Shown here one piece after another: positions 45,625 through 53,625 of a DNA stretch of 64,000 nucleotides. Under the pieces are notes generated by a model. It was not told the DNA's origin and did not search any database. It saw only the letters and a program-made list of their open reading frames with translations. Origin of the DNA: UBA2387 sp019454665 (lineage in GTDB: Bacteria > Armatimonadota > Fimbriimonadia > Fimbriimonadales > Fimbriimonadaceae); contig BTVX01000017.1 of assembly GCA_045862995.1 (NCBI GenBank), positions 13,591 to 77,590 on the forward strand, given 5' to 3'. A program made the translations under genes and the position numbers. Each line of letters opens with the position of its first letter. Positions within the stretch are counted from its first letter, which is position 1.

Positions 45625-46923
45625 TCAATACAGGTTGTATCCGGCTTCTCCGTGCATCGTTTCGTCCAGGCCCGCGTCTTCCTGCTCCGCGTTGGCCCGA
45701 ATCCCGCCCATCGCCTTCAGGGCAAGCAGGAGGCCCATCGTGACCACGAACGAGTAGACCCCCACCGCGCCGACGGCGACGACTTGCTTGACCACCAGTT
45801 CCATTCGCCCTCCGGCAAGGGCGTCCTTGACCGCCGGGTTGGCCGCTTCGCTGGCGAACACGCCCGTGAGCACGGCGCCCAGCAACCCGCCCGCGCCGTG
45901 GACGCCTACCACGTCGAGGCTGTCGTCGTAGCCCAGTTTGTTCTTGAGCCCGATGGCCAGATAGCACGCCGCGCCCGTGAGCAAGCCCACGGCCACCGCA
46001 CCGACGGGGGCAACGAATCCCGCTCCAGGCGTGATGCCCACCAATCCGCCGACGAGGCCCGAGGCCGCGCCCAATGCCGTGGCTTTGCCCGTCTTGATGC
46101 GCTCGACGACGAGCCAGCCGATCATGCCCGCCGCAGCCGCCATGTGGGTGCTGATGAACGCGTTGACAGCGACTCCGTTCATGGCCAGGGCCGAACCCGC
46201 GTTGAACCCGATCCAACCGAACCACAGCAGGCCCGCACCGACCAGCGTCATCGTGAGGTTGTTCGGTGGGATGGGTTCGCGATGGATCAAGGCCCGCCGC
46301 TTGCCCAGGACGATCGCCGCCGCGAGCGCGGCCACGCCGGAAGCGAGATGCACCACCGTGCCCCCCGCGAAGTCGAGCGCCCCGTGTTTGAAGAGCCACC
46401 CGTCCGCGTTCCAAACCCAACACGCCACGGGCGAGTAGACCACGAGCGACCACAAGGCGATGAACGCGACGTAGCTGCCGAACTTCATGCGCTCGGCGAT
46501 CGCGCCCGAGATCAGGGCCGGCGTGATGATGGCGAACATCATCTGGAACAGCATGAAGAGGGCGCTGCTCCCGCCCGAGGCGGCCGGCTCGCTGGTGGAG
46601 ATGCCGTTGCCCATCGTGCGCGAAAAGTCGCCGATCCAGCCCGAACCCGCCGTGCCAAACGCCAGCGAATAGCCGAGCGCCAGCCACAGGATGCTGATCA
46701 CGCCCATGGCGATGAAACTGTGCATCATCGTCGAGAGCACGTTGATGCGCCGCACCATGCCGCCATAGAACATGGCGAGGGCGGGAGTCATCAAGAGGAC
46801 GAGGACCGCGCTGAGCGCGACCCAGACCAGGTCGGCCGTCGGCGGCGCGTCGGCACCCTGTGCACGGGCCATCGGCCCAAAGAAAAGGAGCGCGCCTGTG
46901 AGCGCCCATCGAACTTGTTTCAT
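45625..46923 (-). CDS. amt: Ammonium transporter
   Basis: Trimeric ammonium channel of the cytoplasmic membrane. The 432-residue protein has a cleavable signal (A-L-L-F-F-G-P-M-A-R-A-Q-G-A), eleven hydrophobic helices and the twin pore histidines in G-T-V-V-H-L-A-S-G and V-G-V-H-G-A-G-G. The signature D-F-A-G-G-T-V-V-H is intact. ATG 46923 has GGAGG six bases upstream and a consensus promoter about 40 bases upstream. It is co-transcribed with glnB. Confidence 0.96.
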   Translation of the reverse strand: MKQVRWALTGALLFFGPMARAQGADAPPTADLVWVALSAVLVLLMTPALAMFYGGMVRRINVLSTMMHSFIAMGVISILWLALGYSLAFGTAGSGWIGDFSRTMGNGISTSEPAASGGSSALFMLFQMMFAIITPALISGAIAERMKFGSYVAFIALWSLVVYSPVACWVWNADGWLFKHGALDFAGGTVVHLASGVAALAAAIVLGKRRALIHREPIPPNNLTMTLVGAGLLWFGWIGFNAGSALAMNGVAVNAFISTHMAAAAGMIGWLVVERIKTGKATALGAASGLVGGLVGITPGAGFVAPVGAVAVGLLTGAACYLAIGLKNKLGYDDSLDVVGVHGAGGLLGAVLTGVFASEAANPAVKDALAGGRMELVVKQVVAVGAVGVYSFVVTMGLLLALKAMGGIRANAEQEDAGLDETMHGEAGYNLY

Positions 46924-46965
46924 GGAAACCTCCGATCGCGGGCCGCTCCGTTGCGGGTTGGTGGG

Positions 46966-46994
46966 AGTATAGCGGGGGCCGAGCGATTTGTCAA
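46966..46994 (-). promoter_or_regulatory. Consensus promoter of amt-glnB
   Basis: On the minus strand TTGACA (46989-46994), 17-base spacer, TATACT (46966-46971). The predicted leader is about 36 bases and carries GGAGG. This is the classic case in the window, unlike the many leaderless starts. Confidence 0.85.
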
Positions 46995-47038
46995 GGTTCG
47001 GGCGCCGTTGGGACCCGATGGGACGGCCCGCGAGCCCT

Positions 47039-48673
47039 TCACCCCTCCAGGGCGATCGCCAGCAACTTCATGGGAATGGAGCCTTGGCGGAGGACGGCGT
47101 CGTGGAACGCTTTCGGCGTCATGCGGCCCGAGCCCACGTGCTTCTTGTACAGCTCTCGCAGCTGCAGCCCTCCGATCAGGTACGCGCACTGGTACAGCGG
47201 GCTGTACATCTCGCCGATGTAGCGCCGTACCTCGGAGGTCGCGGTGAACCGCTCGTGCCCCACTTCGTCCACCAGGTACTGGATCATCTCCTCGGGGGAC
47301 ATTTCGCCCAAGTGGAACTTGAGCGACACGACGATCCGCGCGCAACGGTGGGAGCGCCAAAACAGGAAGCCGATCCGGTCCTCCGGCGTTTTGGGGAACT
47401 CCAAATCGTACAGGAGCATCTCCCAGTGCAGGCACCACCCTTCCACAAAGAACGGCGTCTGGAAGAGGTCGCGATAGGGTTTGTGCCGCGCCGCCATGTA
47501 GAGCTGTAGATGGTGGCCTGGAATGAGTTCGTGTTGCACGGTACACCGTGTGAAGTGGCGGTTGTTGCCGCGCAGGCTCATCATCTTCGCTTCGTGATCC
47601 ATGGTCTCCAACGGGTATCCCACGGCGATACGCTGGCCTCCGTAGAACTGGAATGGCCACGTCTTCTGGTCGCGTTCGGAGATCATGTCCACGCGCCAGG
47701 TCTCTTCGCAGAGGGGCTCGATGGTCAGAAGGTCGCGTTCCTTGACGAATGCGATCGCCTCTCGCGCCAGGCTCGCGACCAACTCGTCTTGTTCGCCCGG
47801 AGGCACGTGGTTCTGCTTGACTTCTTCCAATGCGGCGCGCCAATCGTCGCCGAAGCCCATCTCGCGTGCGGCACGCAGATACTCCTTGCGGCACCATTCG
47901 AATTCCCTCGCGGCCATCGCGATCAACTCTTCGGGGGACTCGTCGAGTAGTTCGTGCCGGATGTCGGCCAACAGCGCTTCGCGTCCGATGGGGCTGCCGA
48001 TCAGCGGTTCGTCTTCGCCTTCGCGAATCTCCAAGACCTTCTCGCGCAGGTGCTTTTGCAGTTCGCCCAGGGCCGCGTCGGCCTTCTGGTAGGGCGTCTT
48101 GGTCCACCATCCGAACACGGGTTTGTAGCCGTCGTAGTGCTTGAACCACGTTTCCAGGTCCTGCTTGAGCCCGCCGATCTCGTCGGCTGCGCGTTTGGCG
48201 ACCACGAGGTCGTGGCAGCCCTTCTCCACCGACTCCAGGCGCTTCTTGGTTTCCTTGACCTGCTTCTCGATGGCCGCCAAGGTCGCCGCCGACGCTTGGG
48301 CATCCAAGGGCACGAGGTTGCGGCGTTGTTGCTCCAGTTCGAGGATCGCCTGTCGGAAGGGCAACAGGTCGGCGGTCTGCGCGAAGCGGCGGGTCTTCAG
48401 GCTGCGCTCGGCCGCGATTTTGGCGAGTTGGTTGAGCAGCAAGGTGTGGTCTATGCGCCCGTCGAGGTCGAGGTCGGCGACGTCCACGGCGTCCAGCTTG
48501 CTCCGCCAACCTGCAAGGAAAACCGCTAGCCGCGCCTCGGCGGCCGGCGTGGCGTCCAACGAGTGGAACCGGCGCACATCGCGCAGGTCGGTGGCGAAGC
48601 GGGTGATGAGGTCGCGCATGGGGTTGGACGGCGCACACGCGCCGAGCGTGAGACCGAGCAGCAGGCTCAGCAT
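47039..48673 (-). CDS. DUF885 family lipoprotein (metallopeptidase-like)
   Basis: Function unknown. The 544-residue protein starts with a lipoprotein signal (L-S-L-L-L-G-L-T-L-G-A-C), so it is membrane-attached outside the cytoplasm. It is strongly helical and contains Q-H-E-L-I-P-G-H-H-L-Q, the HExxxGHH-like motif conserved in DUF885 and resembling zinc peptidases. Another conserved block, V-E-G-W-C-L-H-W-E, follows. ATG 48673 is used since it starts the lipobox-containing signal. It is divergent from the esterase gene, sharing a 74-base promoter region. Confidence 0.85.
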   Translation of the reverse strand: MLSLLLGLTLGACAPSNPMRDLITRFATDLRDVRRFHSLDATPAAEARLAVFLAGWRSKLDAVDVADLDLDGRIDHTLLLNQLAKIAAERSLKTRRFAQTADLLPFRQAILELEQQRRNLVPLDAQASAATLAAIEKQVKETKKRLESVEKGCHDLVVAKRAADEIGGLKQDLETWFKHYDGYKPVFGWWTKTPYQKADAALGELQKHLREKVLEIREGEDEPLIGSPIGREALLADIRHELLDESPEELIAMAAREFEWCRKEYLRAAREMGFGDDWRAALEEVKQNHVPPGEQDELVASLAREAIAFVKERDLLTIEPLCEETWRVDMISERDQKTWPFQFYGGQRIAVGYPLETMDHEAKMMSLRGNNRHFTRCTVQHELIPGHHLQLYMAARHKPYRDLFQTPFFVEGWCLHWEMLLYDLEFPKTPEDRIGFLFWRSHRCARIVVSLKFHLGEMSPEEMIQYLVDEVGHERFTATSEVRRYIGEMYSPLYQCAYLIGGLQLRELYKKHVGSGRMTPKAFHDAVLRQGSIPMKLLAIALEG

Positions 48674-48734
48674 GGCTGGGAGATTCGCCGGTCGCCCGCG
48701 TTTCCCCTTCACGAAAAGCCGCGCGCCCTGCGTG

Positions 48735-48740
48735 TAGACT
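48735..48740 (+). promoter_or_regulatory. -10-like element (TAGACT) of the esterase gene
   Basis: Ends seven bases before the ATG with no room for a Shine-Dalgarno sequence. Confidence 0.4.
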
Positions 48741-48747
48741 CGCAAGC

Positions 48748-51186
48748 ATGCTCAGCGTCGTCGCCGCAGCCCTCGCCTTCCAGGCCGCTCTCGCCGAGCC
48801 GATCGTGCTCCGCGAAGGGTTGGCGATTCAGTCCGTGGGCCGGTCGGGGCGGACGCCCATCGTCACCGACGCCATCGCGGCCAGCATCGCCCGAGGCACG
48901 TTTCGAACACCCACGGCGGGCGACACCGTCCTCGTCCCAGGCGGCGAGCCGCGGGCCTGGGCGCCCATCAAGGCGGGCGAGGACGGCGCGTTCACCGGCC
49001 CGGCCCTGCGCGGCGGCTACGTCCACCTGACGCACCGCGCCGAGCGCGAAGAGGTCGTCATGTTGCATGCCGTCGGGCACAACATGGTGGTCGCCAACGG
49101 CGAGCCGAGGGCGGGCGACCCCTATAGCTTCGGCTATGTCCAACTCCCGGTCAAGTTGAAGAAGGGCGTCAACGAGTTCCTGTTCTCCGTGGGTCGCGGC
49201 CGCCTGACGGCACGGCTGATCCCCGTCCAGCAACCGCTCGCGCTCGGCCTGCACGACACCACGTTTCCCGATTACCTCGTGGGCGAGCGGCACAAGGAAG
49301 TCGGCGCCCTGATGCTCACCAACGCCACGGTCTCGATGCAAACCAATCTGGCCATCCGCGTGGACGCCGGCCAGGGGCGCACGGCGCTGACCAGTCTGCC
49401 GCCCATCGCGCCGCTCACGGCCCGCAAGGTCGGCTTCGATCTGCCCGTGCTGGCGGTCGCCGCCCCCGGCCAAGTCCCGCTCGCCGTCGAACTGGTGCGC
49501 CTCGAAGGCAGTGCGCGGCGCACCGTCTCCCGGGTCGAGGTCAAGCTGGAGGCGAAGTCGCCGACCCAGATGCACAAGCGCACGTTCCGCAGCCAGATCG
49601 ACGGCTCGGTCCAGTACTACGCCGTCCAACCCGCCACCACCCCCGGCCCCGGCAAGGCCATGATCCTCAGCGTCCACGGCGCCAGCGTCGAAGCCACCAA
49701 CCAGGCCAACGCCTACGGTCCCAAGTCGTGGGCCAACGTGGTGTGCGCGACCAACCGTCGGCCCTATGGGTTCGATTGGGAGGAGTGGGGCCGCATGGAC
49801 GCCATGGAGGTGCTGGCCAACGCCACGGAACGCTACAAGCCCGACCCGTCGCGCATCTATCTCACGGGCCACTCGATGGGCGGGCACGGGACGTGGCACC
49901 TCGGCGTCACCTATCCCGACCGGTTCGCCGCCATCGGCCCGAGCGCGGGCTGGATCAGCTTTTTCAGCTACGGCGGCGGACGGCGCATCGAAAACCCCGA
50001 CCCCGTCGAGGACCTGGTGCAACGCGCCAGCAACCCCAGCGACACGTTGCTCCGCATCCAAAACCTCGCCCCGCTCGGCGTCTACATCCTGCACTCGGAC
50101 AAGGACGAGAGCGTGCCCGTCTCGGAGGCGCGCGAGATGGCCAAACGCCTCGGCGAATTCCACAAGGACTTCCAGTACTACGAAAAGCTCGGCGTCGGCC
50201 ATTGGTGGGACGACGACGACGAGCCGGGCGCATCCTGCCTCGATTGGCCGCCCATGTACGACCTGTTCGCGCGCAGGCGCATTCCATCTCTAGGCGAGAC
50301 GCGGTACGTGCGCTTCACCACGGTGAACCCCGGCATCTCCAGCCGCATGCGCTGGGTCGAGATCCGCCGCCAAGAAAGGCCCCTGATGCCCAGCACCGTG
50401 GACTTTCGGCTCGACCCGTTGCTCCGCCGCTTCTCGGGCACCACGTCCAACGTCGAAACCCTCTCGTTCGATCTGCGAGGGCTCTCCCCGGGCGAGGTCG
50501 CGTTCGTCGTGGACGGACAAGAAGTGAAGTCGCCTTGGCCGACGTCGCTCAACCACGTCGCGCTGGCGAAGCGCGACGGCAAGTGGGGCCTCGCCGAACC
50601 GGTGCCCGCGCTCCACAAAAGCCCCCTTCGCTCCGGGCCGATCAAGGAGGCCATGACGAACGGCTTCGTGCTGGTCTACGGCACCAAGGGCAACGCCGCC
50701 GAGAACGCGTGGGCGTTCGCCAAGGCGCGCTACGATGCCGAGCAGTTCGGCTATCGCGGCAACGGCTCGCCCGACCTGATCCCCGACACCCTGTTCAACG
50801 TGCGCGACTTCGTGGACCGGACCATCGTGCTCTACGGCAACTCGACCACGAACAGCCAATGGCAGGCGTTGCTCGGCCAATCGCCGGTGCAGGTCGGTCG
50901 GCGGCTGATCGTGGACGGCAAGCCCATCGAAGGCGACGATCTGGCCGTGTTCTTCTGCCGCCCCCGCCGCGATTCCGAGATCGGTTCGGTGGTGGCCGTC
51001 TCGGGCTCGTCGCTGACGGGCATGCGGGTCAACGACCGGTTTCCCGTGTTCACCTCGGGCGCGGGCTACCCCGATCTGTTCGTCGCCGATGCCTCGCTCT
51101 ACGAGGTGGGCTCGCAGGGCGTGCGGGGCACGGGCTTCTTCGGGAACGATTGGTCGGTCGCCGCCGGCGAGTTCGCATGGCGATGA
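48748..51186 (+). CDS. Large secreted alpha/beta-hydrolase (prolyl oligopeptidase/esterase-like)
   Basis: Serine hydrolase of 812 residues. A signal peptide (V-V-A-A-A-L-A-F-Q-A-A-L-A) and a beta-rich N-terminal domain precede the hydrolase. The nucleophile elbow is G-H-S-M-G-G, the acid lies in H-S-D-K-D-E-S-V-P and the histidine in G-V-G-H-W-W. A further ~290-residue domain with repeated beta strands follows. Such architectures occur among secreted esterases acting on polysaccharide esters or peptides; the substrate is not known. Its stop overlaps the LOG gene start (ATGA). Confidence 0.85.
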   Translation: MLSVVAAALAFQAALAEPIVLREGLAIQSVGRSGRTPIVTDAIAASIARGTFRTPTAGDTVLVPGGEPRAWAPIKAGEDGAFTGPALRGGYVHLTHRAEREEVVMLHAVGHNMVVANGEPRAGDPYSFGYVQLPVKLKKGVNEFLFSVGRGRLTARLIPVQQPLALGLHDTTFPDYLVGERHKEVGALMLTNATVSMQTNLAIRVDAGQGRTALTSLPPIAPLTARKVGFDLPVLAVAAPGQVPLAVELVRLEGSARRTVSRVEVKLEAKSPTQMHKRTFRSQIDGSVQYYAVQPATTPGPGKAMILSVHGASVEATNQANAYGPKSWANVVCATNRRPYGFDWEEWGRMDAMEVLANATERYKPDPSRIYLTGHSMGGHGTWHLGVTYPDRFAAIGPSAGWISFFSYGGGRRIENPDPVEDLVQRASNPSDTLLRIQNLAPLGVYILHSDKDESVPVSEAREMAKRLGEFHKDFQYYEKLGVGHWWDDDDEPGASCLDWPPMYDLFARRRIPSLGETRYVRFTTVNPGISSRMRWVEIRRQERPLMPSTVDFRLDPLLRRFSGTTSNVETLSFDLRGLSPGEVAFVVDGQEVKSPWPTSLNHVALAKRDGKWGLAEPVPALHKSPLRSGPIKEAMTNGFVLVYGTKGNAAENAWAFAKARYDAEQFGYRGNGSPDLIPDTLFNVRDFVDRTIVLYGNSTTNSQWQALLGQSPVQVGRRLIVDGKPIEGDDLAVFFCRPRRDSEIGSVVAVSGSSLTGMRVNDRFPVFTSGAGYPDLFVADASLYEVGSQGVRGTGFFGNDWSVAAGEFAWR

Positions 51187-51725
51187 AGCGGTTGTGCGTC
51201 TACTGCGGTTCGCGCATGGGCGACCGGCCCGCCTACCGCGAAGCAGCCGAGTGCGTCGGCGCGGAGCTGGCCCGCCGAGGCGTAGGGCTGGTCTACGGAG
51301 GCGGACGCATCGGGCTGATGGGCGTGGTCGCGGACGCGTGCCTGCGTGGGGGCGGCGAGGTGATCGGCGTGATCCCGGGCGGTCTGTTCGCCGATGAGAT
51401 CGCGCACACGGGCACCGACCTGCGCGTCGTGGGCTCCATGCACGAGCGCAAGGCGCTGATGGCCTCGCTCAGCGATGCCTTCCTCGCGTTGCCGGGCGGC
51501 ATCGGCACGTTCGAGGAGTTCTTCGAAACGCTGACCTGGGCGCAGTTGGGCATCCACACCAAGCCCATAGGCTTGCTCGATGTCGGCGGCTACTACGGCC
51601 CGCTGCTGGAGATGATCGAGCGGTGCGAGTCGGAGGGCTTCCTGCGCCGGCAAGAGGGGTCGCGGTTTATCACGGGGAACGAGGCTGTGGCCCTTCTCGA
51701 CTTACTGCTCGCTGATGCGCCCTGA
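51183..51725 (+). CDS. LOG-family protein (nucleoside-5'-monophosphate phosphoribohydrolase-like)
   Basis: Family first named lysine decarboxylase-like, now known to cleave the N-glycosidic bond of nucleotide monophosphates; in plants and some bacteria it activates cytokinin. The 180-residue protein has R-K-A-L-M and the signature P-G-G-I-G-T-F-E-E-F-F-E. ATG 51183 overlaps the esterase stop by four bases; ATG 51177 is also possible. A diverged partial copy of its 3' end lies at 53466. Confidence 0.92.
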   Translation: MKRLCVYCGSRMGDRPAYREAAECVGAELARRGVGLVYGGGRIGLMGVVADACLRGGGEVIGVIPGGLFADEIAHTGTDLRVVGSMHERKALMASLSDAFLALPGGIGTFEEFFETLTWAQLGIHTKPIGLLDVGGYYGPLLEMIERCESEGFLRRQEGSRFITGNEAVALLDLLLADAP

Positions 51726-51823
51726 CCGGCCTCGATCCAGGCGCGTGGCCCGCATTAAGCGCCCCAAAGCCGAACCGTCTAGCGGACGTCGCTTCGCCTT
51801 GGCGGTTGAACGAAGGGGAGAGG

Positions 51824-51866
51824 CAATCTTGGCGGAGCCGTGCACGGCAGCTCCGCAAGAAGATTG
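51824..51866. terminator. 43-base hairpin between LOG and the downstream insert
   Basis: CAATCTT (51824-51830) pairs with AAGATTG (51860-51866) and CGGAGC (51833-51838) with GCTCCG (51850-51855). No T-run follows. It may stop or slow transcription from LOG. Confidence 0.4.
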
Positions 51867-51885
51867 AACATTCTTGACGGAACTC

Positions 51886-51914
51886 TTGACAGATGCTCCA
51901 TTCTGCGATAGAAT
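51886..51914 (+). promoter_or_regulatory. Consensus promoter, leaderless
   Basis: TTGACA (51886-51891), 17-base spacer, TAGAAT (51909-51914). The ATG at 51923 lies eight bases after the -10, so transcription should begin at or one or two bases before the start codon. Confidence 0.7.
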
Positions 51915-51922
51915 AGCATATC

Positions 51923-52120
51923 ATGACCGGGCGATCTGAGCACAAGTCGGAGCCTCCCTACTTGGTTAGGACTGAGATCATCTGTGCGGAGCGCCTTGCA
52001 CTCAACGACTATTTTCATCCGCGACTGTGCGTTTGTGGATCAGGAAAGCGACTCCGGGCCATTCAAGCGGTCCATGAAGCTTCCGAGGAATTCCTCGGAA
52101 GCGCAGGGGTGCTCAAGTGA
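51923..52120 (+). CDS. Small protein with SEC-C-like cysteine motif (65 aa)
   Basis: No firm family. The middle reads L-C-V-C-G-S-G-K-R-L-R, resembling the first half of the SEC-C zinc motif (C-x-C-G-S-G-K) but without the closing Cys/His pair, so it may be a remnant. It is driven by a consensus promoter placing the start codon at the transcript 5' end. The stop overlaps the GTG of the pilin pseudogene (GTGA). Confidence 0.55.
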   Translation: MTGRSEHKSEPPYLVRTEIICAERLALNDYFHPRLCVCGSGKRLRAIQAVHEASEEFLGSAGVLK

Positions 52121-52701
52121 GTCTGCCCCGCTCAATGCATCGTTGCGCATCGGGTCTTTCCCTCGTCGAGATGCTCGTCGTGGTGGGAATCGTACTCCTT
52201 TTGGCCTCGGCCATCCGGCTCATGTACGTTCCGGCCAAGTCGGCTGCAGACTAGTCTGCGGCGCTCTCGGGATTGCGGCAATGCGCACTCGCCATTCAGC
52301 TCTACCGAGAGAACGGGTGGCAAGTCACCGAGTATGGGGACCTCTACTCCATGGGGCTGCCTCCTTCGCCTCTCATCAAGAGCGTGCCCGAGTTGCGGGC
52401 GTTCCTTGGCACGTCGAACCTCCCGAGCGAAGTCGTCCGTCATCCCATGGGATTCCCCTTCTACTACTATGCGGTTCGTCCGGAGGTGGACGGACTAGAC
52501 CCGACTTGGGCGACCTACTCGACCACCCGCCAGGGCGCGGCCGTCCTTCTGGTCGATTTCAATTTCAACGATCCTACCGTTCCCATGATGGCCGAGCATG
52601 TGACCAAGTTCGGCATGGGAGTCCGACTCGACGGCAGTCTCGTCCAGCGCCGTGCCCAGGGGGCATGCTACAGGAGAGACTGGTGGGATGACAAAGACTG
52701 A
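52117..52701 (+). pseudogene. Type IV pilin/pseudopilin-like gene interrupted by an amber codon
   Basis: Prepilin-like protein. From GTG 52117 it reads a basic leader and the cleavage motif A-S-G/L-S-L-V-E-M-L-V-V-V-G-I-V-L-L-L, the usual methylated-helix start. The frame meets a single TAG at 52252-52254 (codon 46). The same frame continues with S-A-A-L-S-G-L-R-Q-C-A-L-A-I-Q-L-Y, exactly the region expected next in pseudopilins, to 52701. A CAG-to-TAG change would explain it. A fragment starting at ATG 52273 alone would lack the membrane helix. Sequencing error, recent pseudogenisation or stop readthrough are the options. Confidence 0.75.
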
Positions 52702-52752
52702 ACATTGGGCGGCATCTGGGGCTGACCCGAATGCCGCGAGGAGAAGAGGAAC

Positions 52753-53394
52753 GTGCTGAAACAACTTCGGTCCTGGGTGTCGGATCACGCCAGATGGACC
52801 GTTGTTTTCGTGGCTTTAGTGGCTGCCACGGTCGCCTTGTTGCCGTGGATCCTCAAGAAGCCGTCTCTCGCCGATCAGGCCGAGGCCTATGCCGCAGCGG
52901 TGTTTCGCGGGGATGGCCGAGCTGTGGCGGGTCATCTGCTGGACGTGGAATCCGAGAAGATGGGCCTTCGCACCCTGGAATCAAGGGAATCGGTCTATCG
53001 CGAGGTCGTGCAGCCAGTCCTGACACAATGCAAGTGGATCGTCACAGGACGCCATCAAACGAAGGAAGGTGCGTACGTCAAATTACGGTTGACCACACCG
53101 TCGGGCCGAGTGCATGAAGAGATGCTCGGGTTGCAGGTAACGGACCTTGGCCCAAAAGGAACTCTCCATAAGCTCCTGACGCTTGCGTGGTTTGTTCAGG
53201 CTGTGGATCGAACGGAAGACGGCAGACTGCCCAATGTTGTGGACAGCTACCGTAGAGGAGTCGTCCAAGACTGGGAGAAAATGGAGAGACTGGGGGCGCT
53301 TGGACTGTATGACGAGAGCAACGGGAAACTAACCCCTTGGAAGGAACTGATGGAGCGGATCGAGGCAACGGGTGGCGTGAAAGGTCCGGGCTGA
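52753..53394 (+). CDS. Hypothetical single-pass membrane protein (213 aa)
   Basis: No family recognised. One N-terminal membrane helix (V-F-V-A-L-V-A-A-T-V-A-L-L-P-W) is followed by an extracytoplasmic domain of about 180 residues with an NTF2/DUF4878-like beginning (A-E-A-Y-A-A-A-V-F-R-G-D-G-R). GTG 52753 is preceded by GAGGAGAAGAGG. It lies in the segment between the LOG gene and its partial copy. Confidence 0.7.
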   Translation: MLKQLRSWVSDHARWTVVFVALVAATVALLPWILKKPSLADQAEAYAAAVFRGDGRAVAGHLLDVESEKMGLRTLESRESVYREVVQPVLTQCKWIVTGRHQTKEGAYVKLRLTTPSGRVHEEMLGLQVTDLGPKGTLHKLLTLAWFVQAVDRTEDGRLPNVVDSYRRGVVQDWEKMERLGALGLYDESNGKLTPWKELMERIEATGGVKGPG

Positions 53395-53465
53395 CAGAGG
53401 GCCGCCTCGGTCCACCAGGTGCTTCCCAAACCGGGAACGCCACTTCAGAATGGAGGGAATCCAAG

Positions 53466-53609
53466 GGCCCGTTGCTGGAGAGGATCGAGCGTTGCGAGTC
53501 GGAGGGCCTTCTGCGCCGACAGGAGCGGCCGCGGTTCCACGTCGGAGACGAGCCCCTGGCGCTGTTGGACCGGCTGCTCGCATCGGACGGCTCCGAGCGC
53601 AGCGGGTAA
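53466..53609 (+). pseudogene. Remnant of a second LOG-family gene (3' end only)
   Basis: The frame reads G-P-L-L-E-R-I-E-R-C-E-S-E-G-L-L-R-R-Q-E, matching the C-terminus of the LOG protein at 51600-51725 (G-P-L-L-E-M-I-E-R-C-E-S-E-G-F-L-R-R-Q-E). It then diverges and stops at 53609. No start or Rossmann N-terminus precedes it. It marks an old duplication. Confidence 0.8.
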
Positions 53610-53625
53610 GGTTTCAGACAAGGCC

